A DNA stretch of 64,000 bases from Paenibacillus plantiphilus (GTDB lineage Bacteria; Bacillota; Bacilli; Paenibacillales; Paenibacillaceae). The position numbers and the translations under genes are program-made. Shown here in pieces: positions 8,922 through 18,167 of this stretch (position 1 is the stretch's first letter; every line of letters starts with the position of its first letter). The DNA is taken from the NCBI RefSeq assembly GCF_927798095.1, contig NZ_CAKMMF010000008.1:177340-241339 (forward strand), written 5' to 3'. The notes beneath the pieces were generated by a model. That model was not told the DNA's origin, made no database searches, and saw only the letters and a list, made by a program, of their open reading frames with translations.

Positions 8922-9644
8922 ATGTATAATGTTTTTGGTTTTGGGTGGTTGTTTTCCTCAATAGCATGTATTGGCTACTTAATTTCGTTGTTTCTCACGG
9001 CAGATAGGGATAAGAAACGTATAAAAAAAAGGCGCATGAAAATTAGCCTTGCCCTTGCCGTCACATGTTTTGCAGCGATGATCATCATCGGAACTGTCCA
9101 GTTGCCATCTGACAATAGTGCGCCGACGGTGGCAGAAACTGCTGCGGATAAGGCCAAGGCCGAGGAGCAGAGGAAGAAAGAGGAGCAACAAAAGAAAGAG
9201 GAACAGAGAAAGAATGATGCGGTATTGTATAAAGCCTTCGAGAAGAAAATTGTGGATTTTACGAAGGAGGCATTTAAGAGCAGCGCTTTGTTTGTCATTT
9301 TCGAGACGGAATTCTTGAACAATCCGCAGCCTACTGTGGAAGGGTATGAGTATGTACAAAGCTATAAGGAGCAAATCATTTCATACCGGGATTTTCTGGA
9401 TAATCAGCAGGTTCCGAAGGATTTAAGCGAGGATGTCCGGGAGCTGCTGAATGCTAGCAAAGAGAATATGATCTATGGGACTAGGGCACAAGTAAGAGCC
9501 TTGGACTCCCTATTGGAGTATTATGATGAATTGGAGATTAGCGACTTGGTCGAATATAAAAAAAATCGATTGTTTCTAGCGGGATTGAATGCTGGACTGG
9601 AGAAGCTAGAGCAGGCGAAAAAGCTGGTTGAACAGCCAAAATGA
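8922..9644 (+). CDS. Membrane protein with a Glu/Lys/Gln-rich coiled coil, function unknown
   Basis: I do not recognise a family for these 240 residues. Two hydrophobic segments lie at about residues 5-25 and 42-61, flanking a very basic loop (DKKRIKKRRMK), so both N- and C-terminal parts should face the same side. Residues 75-98 are an E/K/Q-rich coiled-coil stretch. The rest is a hydrophilic, helix-rich domain of about 140 residues with no visible catalytic motif. GGGAGGC precedes the ATG. The gene stands alone, with its own terminator. Confidence 0.65.
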   Translation: MYNVFGFGWLFSSIACIGYLISLFLTADRDKKRIKKRRMKISLALAVTCFAAMIIIGTVQLPSDNSAPTVAETAADKAKAEEQRKKEEQQKKEEQRKNDAVLYKAFEKKIVDFTKEAFKSSALFVIFETEFLNNPQPTVEGYEYVQSYKEQIISYRDFLDNQQVPKDLSEDVRELLNASKENMIYGTRAQVRALDSLLEYYDELEISDLVEYKKNRLFLAGLNAGLEKLEQAKKLVEQPK

Positions 9645-9651
9645 CAACACG

Positions 9652-9675
9652 GCTCCCTGTTTGGGAGCTTTTTTT
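9652..9675 (+). terminator. Rho-independent terminator
   Basis: GCTCCC-TGTTT-GGGAGC followed by seven T residues, 8 bp after the stop of the coiled-coil membrane protein. Confidence 0.9.
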
Positions 9676-9788
9676 GAATCCATCGAATTAACCTTTCGCC
9701 TTTTAGAATCGAACGTTATAATAATGGGATGCTGGCTGCGGCTTAGCATTGACCATTCATTGAAATCATTTGCAAATGGGGTGTATCC

Positions 9789-12026
9789 GTGAAGACGTTG
9801 CTGATCGATAATTATGACTCCTATACGTTTAATTTATTCCAGCTGCTGGCAGAGATAAACGGCGAGGAGCCATTTGTCATCCGGAATGACGCTTTGCAAT
9901 GGCATGAGATAGCGGGCTGCCGCTTCGATAATATCGTCATCTCGCCGGGTCCAGGCAATCCAGGCAACAGCAAGGATTTTGGCATATGCCTCCAAGCCAT
10001 TGCACATGCCGATGTGCCTGTACTTGGCGTTTGCCTTGGTCATCAAGGCATCGGACATGTATTCGGTTCTCAGGTAGTTTCTGCGCCGGAGCCGATGCAT
10101 GGACGATTAAGTGAGCTGTACCATAATAATTCCGGCTTATTCGCCGGCATCAAGCAAGGAACAGCGGTCGTACGATACCATTCGCTGGTAGTGGAAGCGC
10201 CTCTATCAGATGAGCTTGAAGTAAACGCTTGGACCAAGGATGGATTGATAATGGGGCTCCGACATAAGCTGCGGCCGGTGTGGGGCGTGCAATTTCATCC
10301 TGAATCGATCGAGACAGCATGCGGACGCGAGCTGCTGTGCAATTTCAAGGCGTTGACGGACACATATTTGAGCCAAGCTCAGCTTGATCAATCAGAACGC
10401 AGGCCGCTTGATGAGCTAAGGCAAAGCAATATCGTTCCTTCTATGAAGGAGTTTAGAGAACGCTTGGTGGATGCAACAGATAAGTATGAGGTTCATGTTA
10501 AACAGCTTGGGTATTTCACAACGCCAGAGTCTGTGTTTACTGAGCTGTATGCTGGGGAGCCGTACTCTTTTTGGCTGGATAGCAGCAGAACGGAAAATGG
10601 GATGGCGAGATTTTCCTATATGGGAGCTTTCGGCGGGCCTTACAGTCAGCGGCTGTCCTATAGGGCAAATACGGGCGAGCTTGAAATCGTAACTGCTTGG
10701 GGCAGCAGAACATCCCGTCAGGAAAGTGTTTACGATTATATCGAGCGAACGATTGAGGATATCCGATGCGACACGGATTTGCCTTTTGATTATAATACAG
10801 GCTTTGTTGGTTATTTGGGCTATGAGATGAAGATAGAGAGCGGCGGGGAACATCCCCATATATCTGAGCTGCCGGATGCGGCATTCATGCTGGCCGATCG
10901 GTTGGTCGTCTTCGACCACTTGAAGGAGCAAATCTACTTGCTGAGCCTGACACCTGTGAAGGAGAAGGAGCCCGCTGAACAATGGTTTGAGGAGATGGAG
11001 GCGCGTCTTAGCGCGATTGCTGCTTCATCGCGAATGTCGGATACAAGCTCTGATGGAAGTGAGAGGTTAGCGCTAGCAGAATGCAGGGGGAGTAATCTCG
11101 GTACGGAGGTAAGCGAAGGAGACGAGCTTATTTTCAAGCTGCATCAGTCACATGATGAATATTTGCAGGCGATTGGCAGAACGAAACAGCTGCTTCGCGA
11201 AGGTGAAACCTATGAGATCAATCTGACGAATGAGATTAGCGCCTCCTATGGGGGAGATTCGTTTGCGCTGTACCTGAATGTGCGCAGGAACAACCCTGCT
11301 CCTTATTCAGCTTATATGCAATTTGGCGATTATCAGATTCTCTGCTCATCACCTGAACGATTCGTCAAGATAGACAGAAATGGCGGAATAGAAGCAAAGC
11401 CGATTAAAGGAACGATTCGCAGAAGCGCTGACCCTCACGAGGATGAACGGCTTCGGAGAAGTCTGCAGTCAAGTGAGAAGGACCGTTCGGAGAATCTGAT
11501 GATCGTCGATTTGCTGCGCAATGATCTTGGGGCGGTTAGCGAGGTTGGCAGTGTGCATGTTGCGAAATTGATGGATATTGAATCCTACGAGACTGTTCAT
11601 CAGATGGTTTCTACGATACGCGGCAAGCTTCGAAGAGGACTGACAGCGGTATCCTGTATCCGATCGGCCTTCCCAGGCGGGTCCATGACAGGCGCTCCCA
11701 AAATTCGCAGTATGAGCATTATAGATCAATTGGAAGGACGACCGCGCGGCATTTATTCAGGTGCAATCGGATTTCTTGCTGTTAATGGCTCTGCGGACAT
11801 GAACATTGTTATTCGTACCCTTATCTGCAATAAAGGCAAGGTTTCCATCGGAGTCGGCGGCGCGATCGTCATGCTGTCCGATGCAGAAGGTGAATATGAT
11901 GAGATGCTGCTCAAAGCGGATGTGCTGCTGCAATCTGTCGTAGAGACGACGAGCAGACAAATTAACTGCTCCAGTTATCGACTGCTGGGTGATCGCTCCG
12001 TTAATCCGGTAAGTATTGGAGGTTGA
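9789..12026 (+). CDS. pabAB: Fused aminodeoxychorismate synthase (PabA-PabB)
   Basis: The 745-residue protein joins two enzymes. Residues 1-195 are the PabA glutamine amidotransferase: catalytic Cys in GVCLGHQG and His/Glu in GVQFHPESI. Residues of about 290-730 are the PabB chorismate-binding domain, with ETYEINLTNE, KPIKGTIRR and FPGGSMTGAPK. The Lys in PIKGT marks aminodeoxychorismate synthase rather than anthranilate synthase, which has Ala there. The product aminates chorismate for p-aminobenzoate and folate. The start is a GTG at 9789 behind GGGGTG. Its stop overlaps the region just before pabC. Fused pabAB is also seen in clusters that use p-aminobenzoate as a building block. The PKS/NRPS cluster starts 6 kb away, but nothing here shows a link. 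Confidence 0.93.
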   Translation: MKTLLIDNYDSYTFNLFQLLAEINGEEPFVIRNDALQWHEIAGCRFDNIVISPGPGNPGNSKDFGICLQAIAHADVPVLGVCLGHQGIGHVFGSQVVSAPEPMHGRLSELYHNNSGLFAGIKQGTAVVRYHSLVVEAPLSDELEVNAWTKDGLIMGLRHKLRPVWGVQFHPESIETACGRELLCNFKALTDTYLSQAQLDQSERRPLDELRQSNIVPSMKEFRERLVDATDKYEVHVKQLGYFTTPESVFTELYAGEPYSFWLDSSRTENGMARFSYMGAFGGPYSQRLSYRANTGELEIVTAWGSRTSRQESVYDYIERTIEDIRCDTDLPFDYNTGFVGYLGYEMKIESGGEHPHISELPDAAFMLADRLVVFDHLKEQIYLLSLTPVKEKEPAEQWFEEMEARLSAIAASSRMSDTSSDGSERLALAECRGSNLGTEVSEGDELIFKLHQSHDEYLQAIGRTKQLLREGETYEINLTNEISASYGGDSFALYLNVRRNNPAPYSAYMQFGDYQILCSSPERFVKIDRNGGIEAKPIKGTIRRSADPHEDERLRRSLQSSEKDRSENLMIVDLLRNDLGAVSEVGSVHVAKLMDIESYETVHQMVSTIRGKLRRGLTAVSCIRSAFPGGSMTGAPKIRSMSIIDQLEGRPRGIYSGAIGFLAVNGSADMNIVIRTLICNKGKVSIGVGGAIVMLSDAEGEYDEMLLKADVLLQSVVETTSRQINCSSYRLLGDRSVNPVSIGG

Positions 12027-12031
12027 GTGAG

Positions 12032-12679
12032 ATGGGCAACGAAAGCCTGGATATTGCAGCTTTTCAACTGCTGGAAACGATACTGCTGGAGGATGGAGCC
12101 TACAGCTTGCTGGAGCAGCATATTAATCGAATGATGCAATCTGCTGCATTCTTTGGATTCAACGGCGATGAGAAGCGTATCAGAGTGGAGCTGGCAGACT
12201 ATGCGGCTTCCTGCTCCGATCCAAGAAGAGTACGTCTGCTGCTGGACAAAGACGGGACGGTTTCAATCGAGTCCCAGCCTTATGTTCCATTGACGGCTGA
12301 CGAGTTCGTTGTTTGTTTGGCGGCGCGCCCAGTTCCTAAGGATCATGTGTTTTTACAGCACAAGACAACGAACCGGCAGGTGTATGTGGACAGCAAACAG
12401 GGGACTGGCGATGTGTTCGATGTGCTGCTGTGGAATGAGGATGAAGAGATTACGGAGTTCACGATAGGCAATGTGGTGGCCAAGATGGAGGGGCGACTGG
12501 TGACACCGCCGATCCATTGCGGCCTGCTGCCCGGCACGCTGCGTGCCGCGCTGCTCTCAGGTGGGGTAATTGAAGAGCGTGCGATACGAGTAGATGAAAT
12601 CGGAAAAGCCGATGCTTTGTGGCTGATCAACAGTCTGAGAGGCTGGATTCCCGTTCGCTTAGAGGGACAGCATCCATAG
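12032..12679 (+). CDS. pabC: Aminodeoxychorismate lyase (branched-chain aminotransferase fold, class IV)
   Basis: The 215-residue product is a class IV PLP enzyme. The expected PLP lysine lies in FLQHKTTNRQ. The characteristic C-terminal segments are EITEFTIGNVV and GLLPGTLRAALL. It converts 4-amino-4-deoxychorismate to p-aminobenzoate plus pyruvate, completing the step begun by the preceding gene. It is shorter than the roughly 270-290 residues usual for PabC, lacking part of the N-terminal subdomain. I prefer the ATG at 12032, 9 bases from GGAGG. A TTG at 12023 overlaps the pabAB stop but lies directly on the ribosome site. Confidence 0.85.
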   Translation: MGNESLDIAAFQLLETILLEDGAYSLLEQHINRMMQSAAFFGFNGDEKRIRVELADYAASCSDPRRVRLLLDKDGTVSIESQPYVPLTADEFVVCLAARPVPKDHVFLQHKTTNRQVYVDSKQGTGDVFDVLLWNEDEEITEFTIGNVVAKMEGRLVTPPIHCGLLPGTLRAALLSGGVIEERAIRVDEIGKADALWLINSLRGWIPVRLEGQHP

Positions 12680-12706
12680 AGGAACAACGGTCGGCTGATG
12701 GAAAAT

Positions 12707-12748
12707 AAAACGTCCCGATTCTCTCATCAAGAGGATCGGGACGTTTTT
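12707..12748. terminator. Bidirectional terminator between pabC and the RND gene
   Basis: AAAACGTCCCGAT and ATCGGGACGTTTT form a perfect 13-bp stem. Runs of A on one side and T on the other serve both converging genes. Confidence 0.9.
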
Positions 12749-12759
12749 GAATTCTACAT

Positions 12760-15700
12760 CTATACTGTCTGCGAGGCTGGCCGATCATGACCGACAGATT
12801 GCTTCATACGGCTTCCGAAGAAGCTGTAGAGAACAGGCACAATGATGAGCGTAAGGAGCGTAGAGGTAATCAGACCGCCGATAACGACGATTGCGAGCGC
12901 TCTTGAGATCAAGCCGCCTTCGGTTGATATGGCAAGCGGAATTAGGGCGCCGATGGTTGCTACGGCTGTCATCAGTATAGGACGAATTCGAGTTGCGCCT
13001 GCTTCGAGAAGCGCCTCCTGCAGCCCTTTGCCCTGCAGCCTATTCTGCTTCACGCGGTCGAGAAGCACAATTGCGTTCGTGACGACAATCCCGTTCAGCA
13101 TGAGCAATCCGATCATAGCGGCAATGCCGATCTCTTCATTGACTACGAATAGGCCAAGTATCGCGCCGATCAGAGAGAAAGGAATAGCCGACAAAATAAT
13201 AACCGGTACCTTTGCTTCTCCGAAAGCAATCAGCATAACGATAAGAACGAGCACGATGCTGACGCCAATGGCGATGCCAGTATTGATGAAGCCTTGCTTC
13301 ATCTCCTTGGAAACTCCTTCTGAGCCGTAAGTGACGCCTTCCGGCAAATTCAGCGTCTCAAGCTTTGACTCGGCGTCACCGACGACTTTACCGGTATTGG
13401 AATCGGTAATCGTAGCGTTAAGACGCAAATATGCTTTCTGATTCAAGTGGCTGATCTTAATCGGATTATTAACCAGCTCAACGGTTCCGACATTCTTGAG
13501 CGCTACTTGCTCTCCAAGGGCGTTCATGACCTTCTGATTTTTGAGCTGCTCGATAGACGCATTGCCGCTTAACTGCATCGACAATCGAAGCGAGGTTGTT
13601 GTGCCGTTATTTTTGATCTTGGCGATGTTCTCGCCGCTCACCATATTTTTCAATGTCATGGCTACGGTTCCTGCAGTAAGTCCATTCTCTGCGAGCTTCT
13701 GTGAGTCGAAGCTGATGGATATTTCCGGCTTCTCGCCGTCAGCCGTACTGTGCACATCGGTTAAGCCTGGCACTTCCTTCAAGGCTGCAACCATTTGAGC
13801 GGCGCCTTCCTTTATCGCATCCAGGCTAGGACCGTTGACGATCATGGACAATTTGCCGGCAACATCCATTCCGCTTACCCCTAGAATAACAATCGTCTTG
13901 ACGCCTTCAAGCTTCAGGAAGTCTTCGCGCAGCCCTGTGACGAGCTCTTCAGGCTCCTTGATTGCCTCACTGATTTGGAATGAAACCGAAGCGGTTTCAT
14001 TCGATATTTGGGAGTGGACATATTCAATGCCCTCACGGGAATTGATGAGATCCTCAGTCCGCTGTACGATACTCTCGGCATTGGCAAGAGATGAGCCAGT
14101 TGGGAGCGTAATATCGGTGCGGTAAGAATGCGTCGTCTCGGATGGCAGGAAATTGAAGCCCATGAATGGCACCAGAGCGCCGCTGCCAGCCAATAGGGCA
14201 ATGGCAATAACAAGCGTATACATGCGATGCGAAAGCGCCCATTTAAGGGAACGGAGATAACCGCGCTGCACGATGTTCTCCTTTGGAGCGGTATGCTTGA
14301 TGCGAAGAAGGAACATATTTGAGAGCAGCGGTACAACAGTTACGGCAACGAGCAATGAGAACAGCAGTGAAATAACGATCGTCCATGCCAGCGGGACGAA
14401 GAATTTCCCTACAATGCCCGGTACAAAAGCCAAAGGCAGGAACACGGCGACCGTTGTCAACGTGGAAGAGGTTATGGCGCCTGCAACTTCGGAGGTTGCT
14501 TGCTGGATCAGCTGTCCATCGCGCTTATTGCTTATGCTGACACGGCGGAAGATGTTCTCCATGACGACGATGGAATCGTCAACGACACGTCCTACTGCAA
14601 CGGCAATTGCTGCGAGTGTCAACGTATTCAAGGTGTAGCCTAGCTTCGCCAAAATAATAAATGAGGCAAACATGGAAAGTGGAATCGAGATAACGGCTAT
14701 AAGCGTCGAGCGCAGGTTGCGCAGGAACAGCATCGTTACGATGACCGCCATAATGACGCCGAGCATAACTTCACGCATCATCGCGTTGACGGATTTCTCG
14801 ATTTCGATGGAACGGTCAAGCAGTGCATGATACTCAATGCCATCAGGGAAGGCGGAATCATCCAGCACCTTCTTCACTTCCTTGGCAATTGTAACAGCAT
14901 CCTGACCAGGTACCGGAATAATGTCGATTTGGATCGCAGGCTGTCCGTTAAATTGAATGACAGCGTCAGAATCGGCTCTTAATGCAACTTCTGCAAGCTC
15001 GGATAGCTTTACGATTTGGAGCGGCTTGCCGTCAGGCGTTGCCGGATTCCGAAGTCCGAGCGGGAAATTCGCAACCTCCTCTGCTGTCTTGTAAGTGCTG
15101 TCGATTCGAATAGGAAGCGTCTGCTGCGATGTTTCGAGCTCGCCAATCGGGACGGACAGATTGTTCGCCAGCAGCAGCGATCGCAGCTGTTCAATGGTCA
15201 GCTTGTATTTATCCAATGCGGAAGGCTTCACTTTAATGTCGATATTCAAATCGGAGATGCCCTTCAGCTTGACGGTTTCGATGCCTTTAATGGAGGTCAA
15301 ATCCGGCTTGAGCTTGTTCTCGATGAAACCGCGAAGAGCCTCATCCGAACCGCCATAAACAGCGATAGAATAAATTTCAGGGTCGAGCTTGAATGGGGAT
15401 AATTCCGGTTCTCTGGCGCTTGCTGGCAGCGTCATTTTACTAATGGCCTCTTTAACATCCGCTTCGCCGATTGCAGCATCAGCGCTCATGCTGAACTGAA
15501 CGGTAGCCGTCAGCGCATTCGCTTGTGCACCCACGAATAAGTTGTCGACATTCTTGATATTGCGGAGCGCTTCTTCCAACGGCTTGCCGATATCCTCAAG
15601 GGACTGCTGCGGCGATGCGCCAGGATATACGATCCTGATATCAAGAAATGGAATATCAACTGCGGGATACTTCTCCATATTCATTTGTGTTACGGAATAG

Positions 15701-15822
15701 ATGCCGCCAGCAATCAAGCATACAACTAGAATCATAATAACAGCGGCGTTCTTCATACTGAAACGTGTCAAAATTCCCAAAATCTGATTCCCCCAGTTCA
15801 TCTTTACGAGCTTTTCCCCCAT
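12760..15822 (-). CDS. RND-family multidrug/lipopeptide exporter (SwrC/AcrB-like)
   Basis: The 1020-residue protein is a full RND pump: one N-terminal membrane helix (about 20-40), a large extracytoplasmic loop, a membrane block from about 335, a second large loop, and a closing membrane block near 850-1000. The proton-relay Asp residues lie in VAVGRVVDDSIVVMENI. In Bacillus the relative SwrC (YerP) gives self-resistance to surfactin and helps its export. Gram-positive RND pumps work without an outer-membrane channel, and no adaptor gene is present. It is divergent from a two-component system and 2.3 kb from the PKS/NRPS cluster, so export of that product is possible but unproven. An internal ATG seven codons in is an alternative start; no good ribosome site marks the first. 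Confidence 0.92.
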   Translation of the reverse strand: MGEKLVKMNWGNQILGILTRFSMKNAAVIMILVVCLIAGGIYSVTQMNMEKYPAVDIPFLDIRIVYPGASPQQSLEDIGKPLEEALRNIKNVDNLFVGAQANALTATVQFSMSADAAIGEADVKEAISKMTLPASAREPELSPFKLDPEIYSIAVYGGSDEALRGFIENKLKPDLTSIKGIETVKLKGISDLNIDIKVKPSALDKYKLTIEQLRSLLLANNLSVPIGELETSQQTLPIRIDSTYKTAEEVANFPLGLRNPATPDGKPLQIVKLSELAEVALRADSDAVIQFNGQPAIQIDIIPVPGQDAVTIAKEVKKVLDDSAFPDGIEYHALLDRSIEIEKSVNAMMREVMLGVIMAVIVTMLFLRNLRSTLIAVISIPLSMFASFIILAKLGYTLNTLTLAAIAVAVGRVVDDSIVVMENIFRRVSISNKRDGQLIQQATSEVAGAITSSTLTTVAVFLPLAFVPGIVGKFFVPLAWTIVISLLFSLLVAVTVVPLLSNMFLLRIKHTAPKENIVQRGYLRSLKWALSHRMYTLVIAIALLAGSGALVPFMGFNFLPSETTHSYRTDITLPTGSSLANAESIVQRTEDLINSREGIEYVHSQISNETASVSFQISEAIKEPEELVTGLREDFLKLEGVKTIVILGVSGMDVAGKLSMIVNGPSLDAIKEGAAQMVAALKEVPGLTDVHSTADGEKPEISISFDSQKLAENGLTAGTVAMTLKNMVSGENIAKIKNNGTTTSLRLSMQLSGNASIEQLKNQKVMNALGEQVALKNVGTVELVNNPIKISHLNQKAYLRLNATITDSNTGKVVGDAESKLETLNLPEGVTYGSEGVSKEMKQGFINTGIAIGVSIVLVLIVMLIAFGEAKVPVIILSAIPFSLIGAILGLFVVNEEIGIAAMIGLLMLNGIVVTNAIVLLDRVKQNRLQGKGLQEALLEAGATRIRPILMTAVATIGALIPLAISTEGGLISRALAIVVIGGLITSTLLTLIIVPVLYSFFGSRMKQSVGHDRPASQTV

Positions 15823-16018
15823 GCTAGCATATAGAGGAAGGATTAAAATCTGGCCCTTGCCATAAATAATACTCTGGAATTCTATGGTTGTAAGAACAGC
15901 GGCTATGTCATTCAGATAACCGTCTATAACAATTGGTATATATATGTAGGCTTTGGAATGAGATATAATGTAAGATATATGTACGAAGATATACGGTCTA
16001 TACGTTGGAGGGAATACC

Positions 16019-17212
16019 TTGAAATCTTGGCCTATTAATTATCGGATGCTATTTGCGCTGCGCATCGGGTTTATTCTACTCTATTGTCCGGTTTATTTCT
16101 TCGCTCAGTCGGATATTCCAACTTGGAAAGATGCTTTCGTCATTGGGACGATTATCCTATTTATTACGAATCATATCTTGTATGACTATACGAAGAAGAT
16201 GAGATGGTTTTTACTCGTAGCAGCAATTGATTTTCTGGCTGCGAGCAGCTATGGATTTGTATTTCTCGGCGGCAATCTGCCGGATCAGTGTATTATTGGT
16301 CTCGTCGGTCTTATTCTGTTCATGCGGATACGTTCTCCGCATCTCGTCAGCGCATGGTTGATCCTGCTGGTCTTTTATTGGGTCACATTGCTTACGGTGG
16401 AGTATCGTCTGCTGGACAGCATTGATATTGTGTCGATTATTGTCAATACAGCATTTGTTGTATTCCTGACCTTTATCGGATCACTGATCCGTTATTATCA
16501 GCAAGCAAGACAGGAATCGGCAGAGCTCTACGACCAGCTGCGCCAGTATGCCAAGCAGGTGGAGGGCTTGGCGGCAGCCAAGGAACGGAGTCGCATTGCC
16601 CGGGAAATTCACGATAGCATCGGGCATATGCTAACCTCGCTTCTTGTACAGCTGCAAGTAACGCGCAAGCTGCATCCGATCGATCAGAACAAGAGCTATG
16701 ACTCGCTGCTCAAGTGTGAGGATTTGGCCAGAGGAGCGCTTCAAGAGGTTCGGATGTCGGTTAGAGCGATGCGCGATGATGATTGGAAGGCGGCATTTCT
16801 GGAATCGATCCGGACGCTTATTAATGATTTTTCTGCAATAACAGGAATGAATATTACGTTTCATTCCTCTGGAGATATGACAGCAGTTTCCCAACAGGTG
16901 CAACTATCTATCTATCGCATTGTTCAAGAGTTTCTGACGAATGCGCATAAGCATGGCAAAGCGAGTCTGACCGCCATCCAGCTGAATTGCAATTCCAGTG
17001 AGATTGAACTGAATATGCTGGATAATGGGGAGGGCACCGCATTAGTGAAGGAAGGGTATGGTTTGCGGAGCATGAGTGATCGGGTAGAGGAGCACGGAGG
17101 AACATTCCAGATTAGCAGCGATGTAGGACGCGGCTTTGAGGTCTCGATAACCGTTCCGGCTCAATTAACCCCCTTTGAGGAGAGAGATGATGATACGCGT
17201 CTTAGTAGTTGA
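16019..17212 (+). CDS. NarL/DesK-type sensor histidine kinase
   Basis: The 397-residue protein has five or six N-terminal membrane helices (to about residue 165) and little extracellular sequence, suggesting it senses membrane state or a lipophilic ligand, as LiaS- or DesK-type kinases do. A short coiled linker leads to a HisKA_3 dimerisation helix with the phosphoacceptor His in SRIAREIHDSIGHMLTS. The ATP-binding domain has the N box in VQEFLTNAHKHGKA and the G1 box in LDNGEG. The start is a TTG at 16019 behind GGAGGG. It overlaps the response regulator by 26 bp. Targets may include the adjacent RND pump or the downstream cluster. Confidence 0.9.
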   Translation: MKSWPINYRMLFALRIGFILLYCPVYFFAQSDIPTWKDAFVIGTIILFITNHILYDYTKKMRWFLLVAAIDFLAASSYGFVFLGGNLPDQCIIGLVGLILFMRIRSPHLVSAWLILLVFYWVTLLTVEYRLLDSIDIVSIIVNTAFVVFLTFIGSLIRYYQQARQESAELYDQLRQYAKQVEGLAAAKERSRIAREIHDSIGHMLTSLLVQLQVTRKLHPIDQNKSYDSLLKCEDLARGALQEVRMSVRAMRDDDWKAAFLESIRTLINDFSAITGMNITFHSSGDMTAVSQQVQLSIYRIVQEFLTNAHKHGKASLTAIQLNCNSSEIELNMLDNGEGTALVKEGYGLRSMSDRVEEHGGTFQISSDVGRGFEVSITVPAQLTPFEERDDDTRLSS

Positions 17213-17852
17213 CGATCAAACGATCATGCGGGAAGGGCTTGTCACGATTCTGCAACTGGAAAACAATCTGGAGGTTGTCGGAACTGCGACCAATGGTCTT
17301 GAAGCATTTGAGTTGGCAGAGCAGCATCGTCCCGATGTTGTCGTTATGGATATTTATATGCCGAAGGTCGATGGTGTGGAAGGAACAAGGCTCATCAAGC
17401 AGAAGTATCCCGCGATAAAGGTATTGATCCTTACTACCTTCAACGACAATGCGCTGCTGCTGCGGGCGATGGATGAAGGGGCGAGCGGCTATTTGCTTAA
17501 GGAGATGCCTGCAGAGTCTATTATTAGTGCAATTATGACGGTGGCGACAGGTGGAGTCGTGCTTCAACCCGTCATTTCCCAACAGCTTGTCCATGAGCTG
17601 AAGAAAGCAAAATCAACAACGAATCAGCACGAAGCGGAGCTGCTGCGCTACAAGAAGCTGACAGACCGCGAACAGGAAGTGTTAAAGCTGCTTGGGATGG
17701 GCTGCAACAACAGGGAGATTGCGGACAAGCTGTTCATTTCTGAGGGGACTGCGAAGCTGCACGTATCGAATATTATTTCCAAGATGGATTTCAGAGATCG
17801 CACACAAGCGGCAATATTCGCTGTTCGTTACGGGATTACAGAGTTTACATGA
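17187..17852 (+). CDS. NarL/FixJ-family response regulator
   Basis: About 221 residues. The receiver domain comes first, with acidic residues in VVDDQ, the phosphorylated Asp in VVMDIYMPKVDG, the Thr in ILTTFND and the Lys in YLLKEMP. A LuxR-type helix-turn-helix occupies about the last 65 residues (LTDREQEVLKLLGMGCNNREIADKLF begins it). The start overlaps the kinase gene; ATG 17187 or 17190 fits the GAGGAG ribosome site better than the TTG at 17175. It is the last regulator before the biosynthetic cluster. Confidence 0.92.
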   Translation: MMIRVLVVDDQTIMREGLVTILQLENNLEVVGTATNGLEAFELAEQHRPDVVVMDIYMPKVDGVEGTRLIKQKYPAIKVLILTTFNDNALLLRAMDEGASGYLLKEMPAESIISAIMTVATGGVVLQPVISQQLVHELKKAKSTTNQHEAELLRYKKLTDREQEVLKLLGMGCNNREIADKLFISEGTAKLHVSNIISKMDFRDRTQAAIFAVRYGITEFT

Positions 17853-18167
17853 AATGATGAGCAGGTGGATCAAATTTGAGGAGGTGAGGGTGAGGTAGGG
17901 CATTGCGGATTAGCGATGTCTGAGCGAGAACGCAATTTGCAATTTAAATGGTAGAGGGGTTATCGATGAAGAAGAGCTTCGTATGATGAGGGATGAATAA
18001 GACCGTCGCCAAAAGCTTCCCAGGGCCACATGGTTTACGGTCTCGTACGCAGGTTTTTTTGCCATGCTCGGAAACGAGCTGTCAAAAACCCTCTTTTCAT
18101 TGTAACGCATAACCCCCAGACTCTTCAAGGGATGTCAGAAAATCCATTAAGGCGAAGGGGAAGTGAA
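17853..18167 (+). promoter_or_regulatory. Leader region of the biosynthetic cluster with a compound hairpin
   Basis: No gene is evident in these 315 bp. At 18052-18090 a nested hairpin has outer arms GGTTTTTTTG/CAAAAACC and an inner stem GCTCG-GAAA-CGAGC capped by a GNRA-type loop. It lies about 80 bp ahead of the sbnA-like start and could be a leader attenuator or the terminator of the regulator operon. No strong promoter match could be fixed by eye. Confidence 0.4.

Noticed and set aside
17853..18167. Fur box controlling the SbnA/SbnB genes as in a siderophore locus
   Set aside because: I found no 7-1-7 Fur-like palindrome ahead of the cluster and no siderophore synthetase or receptor genes in it.
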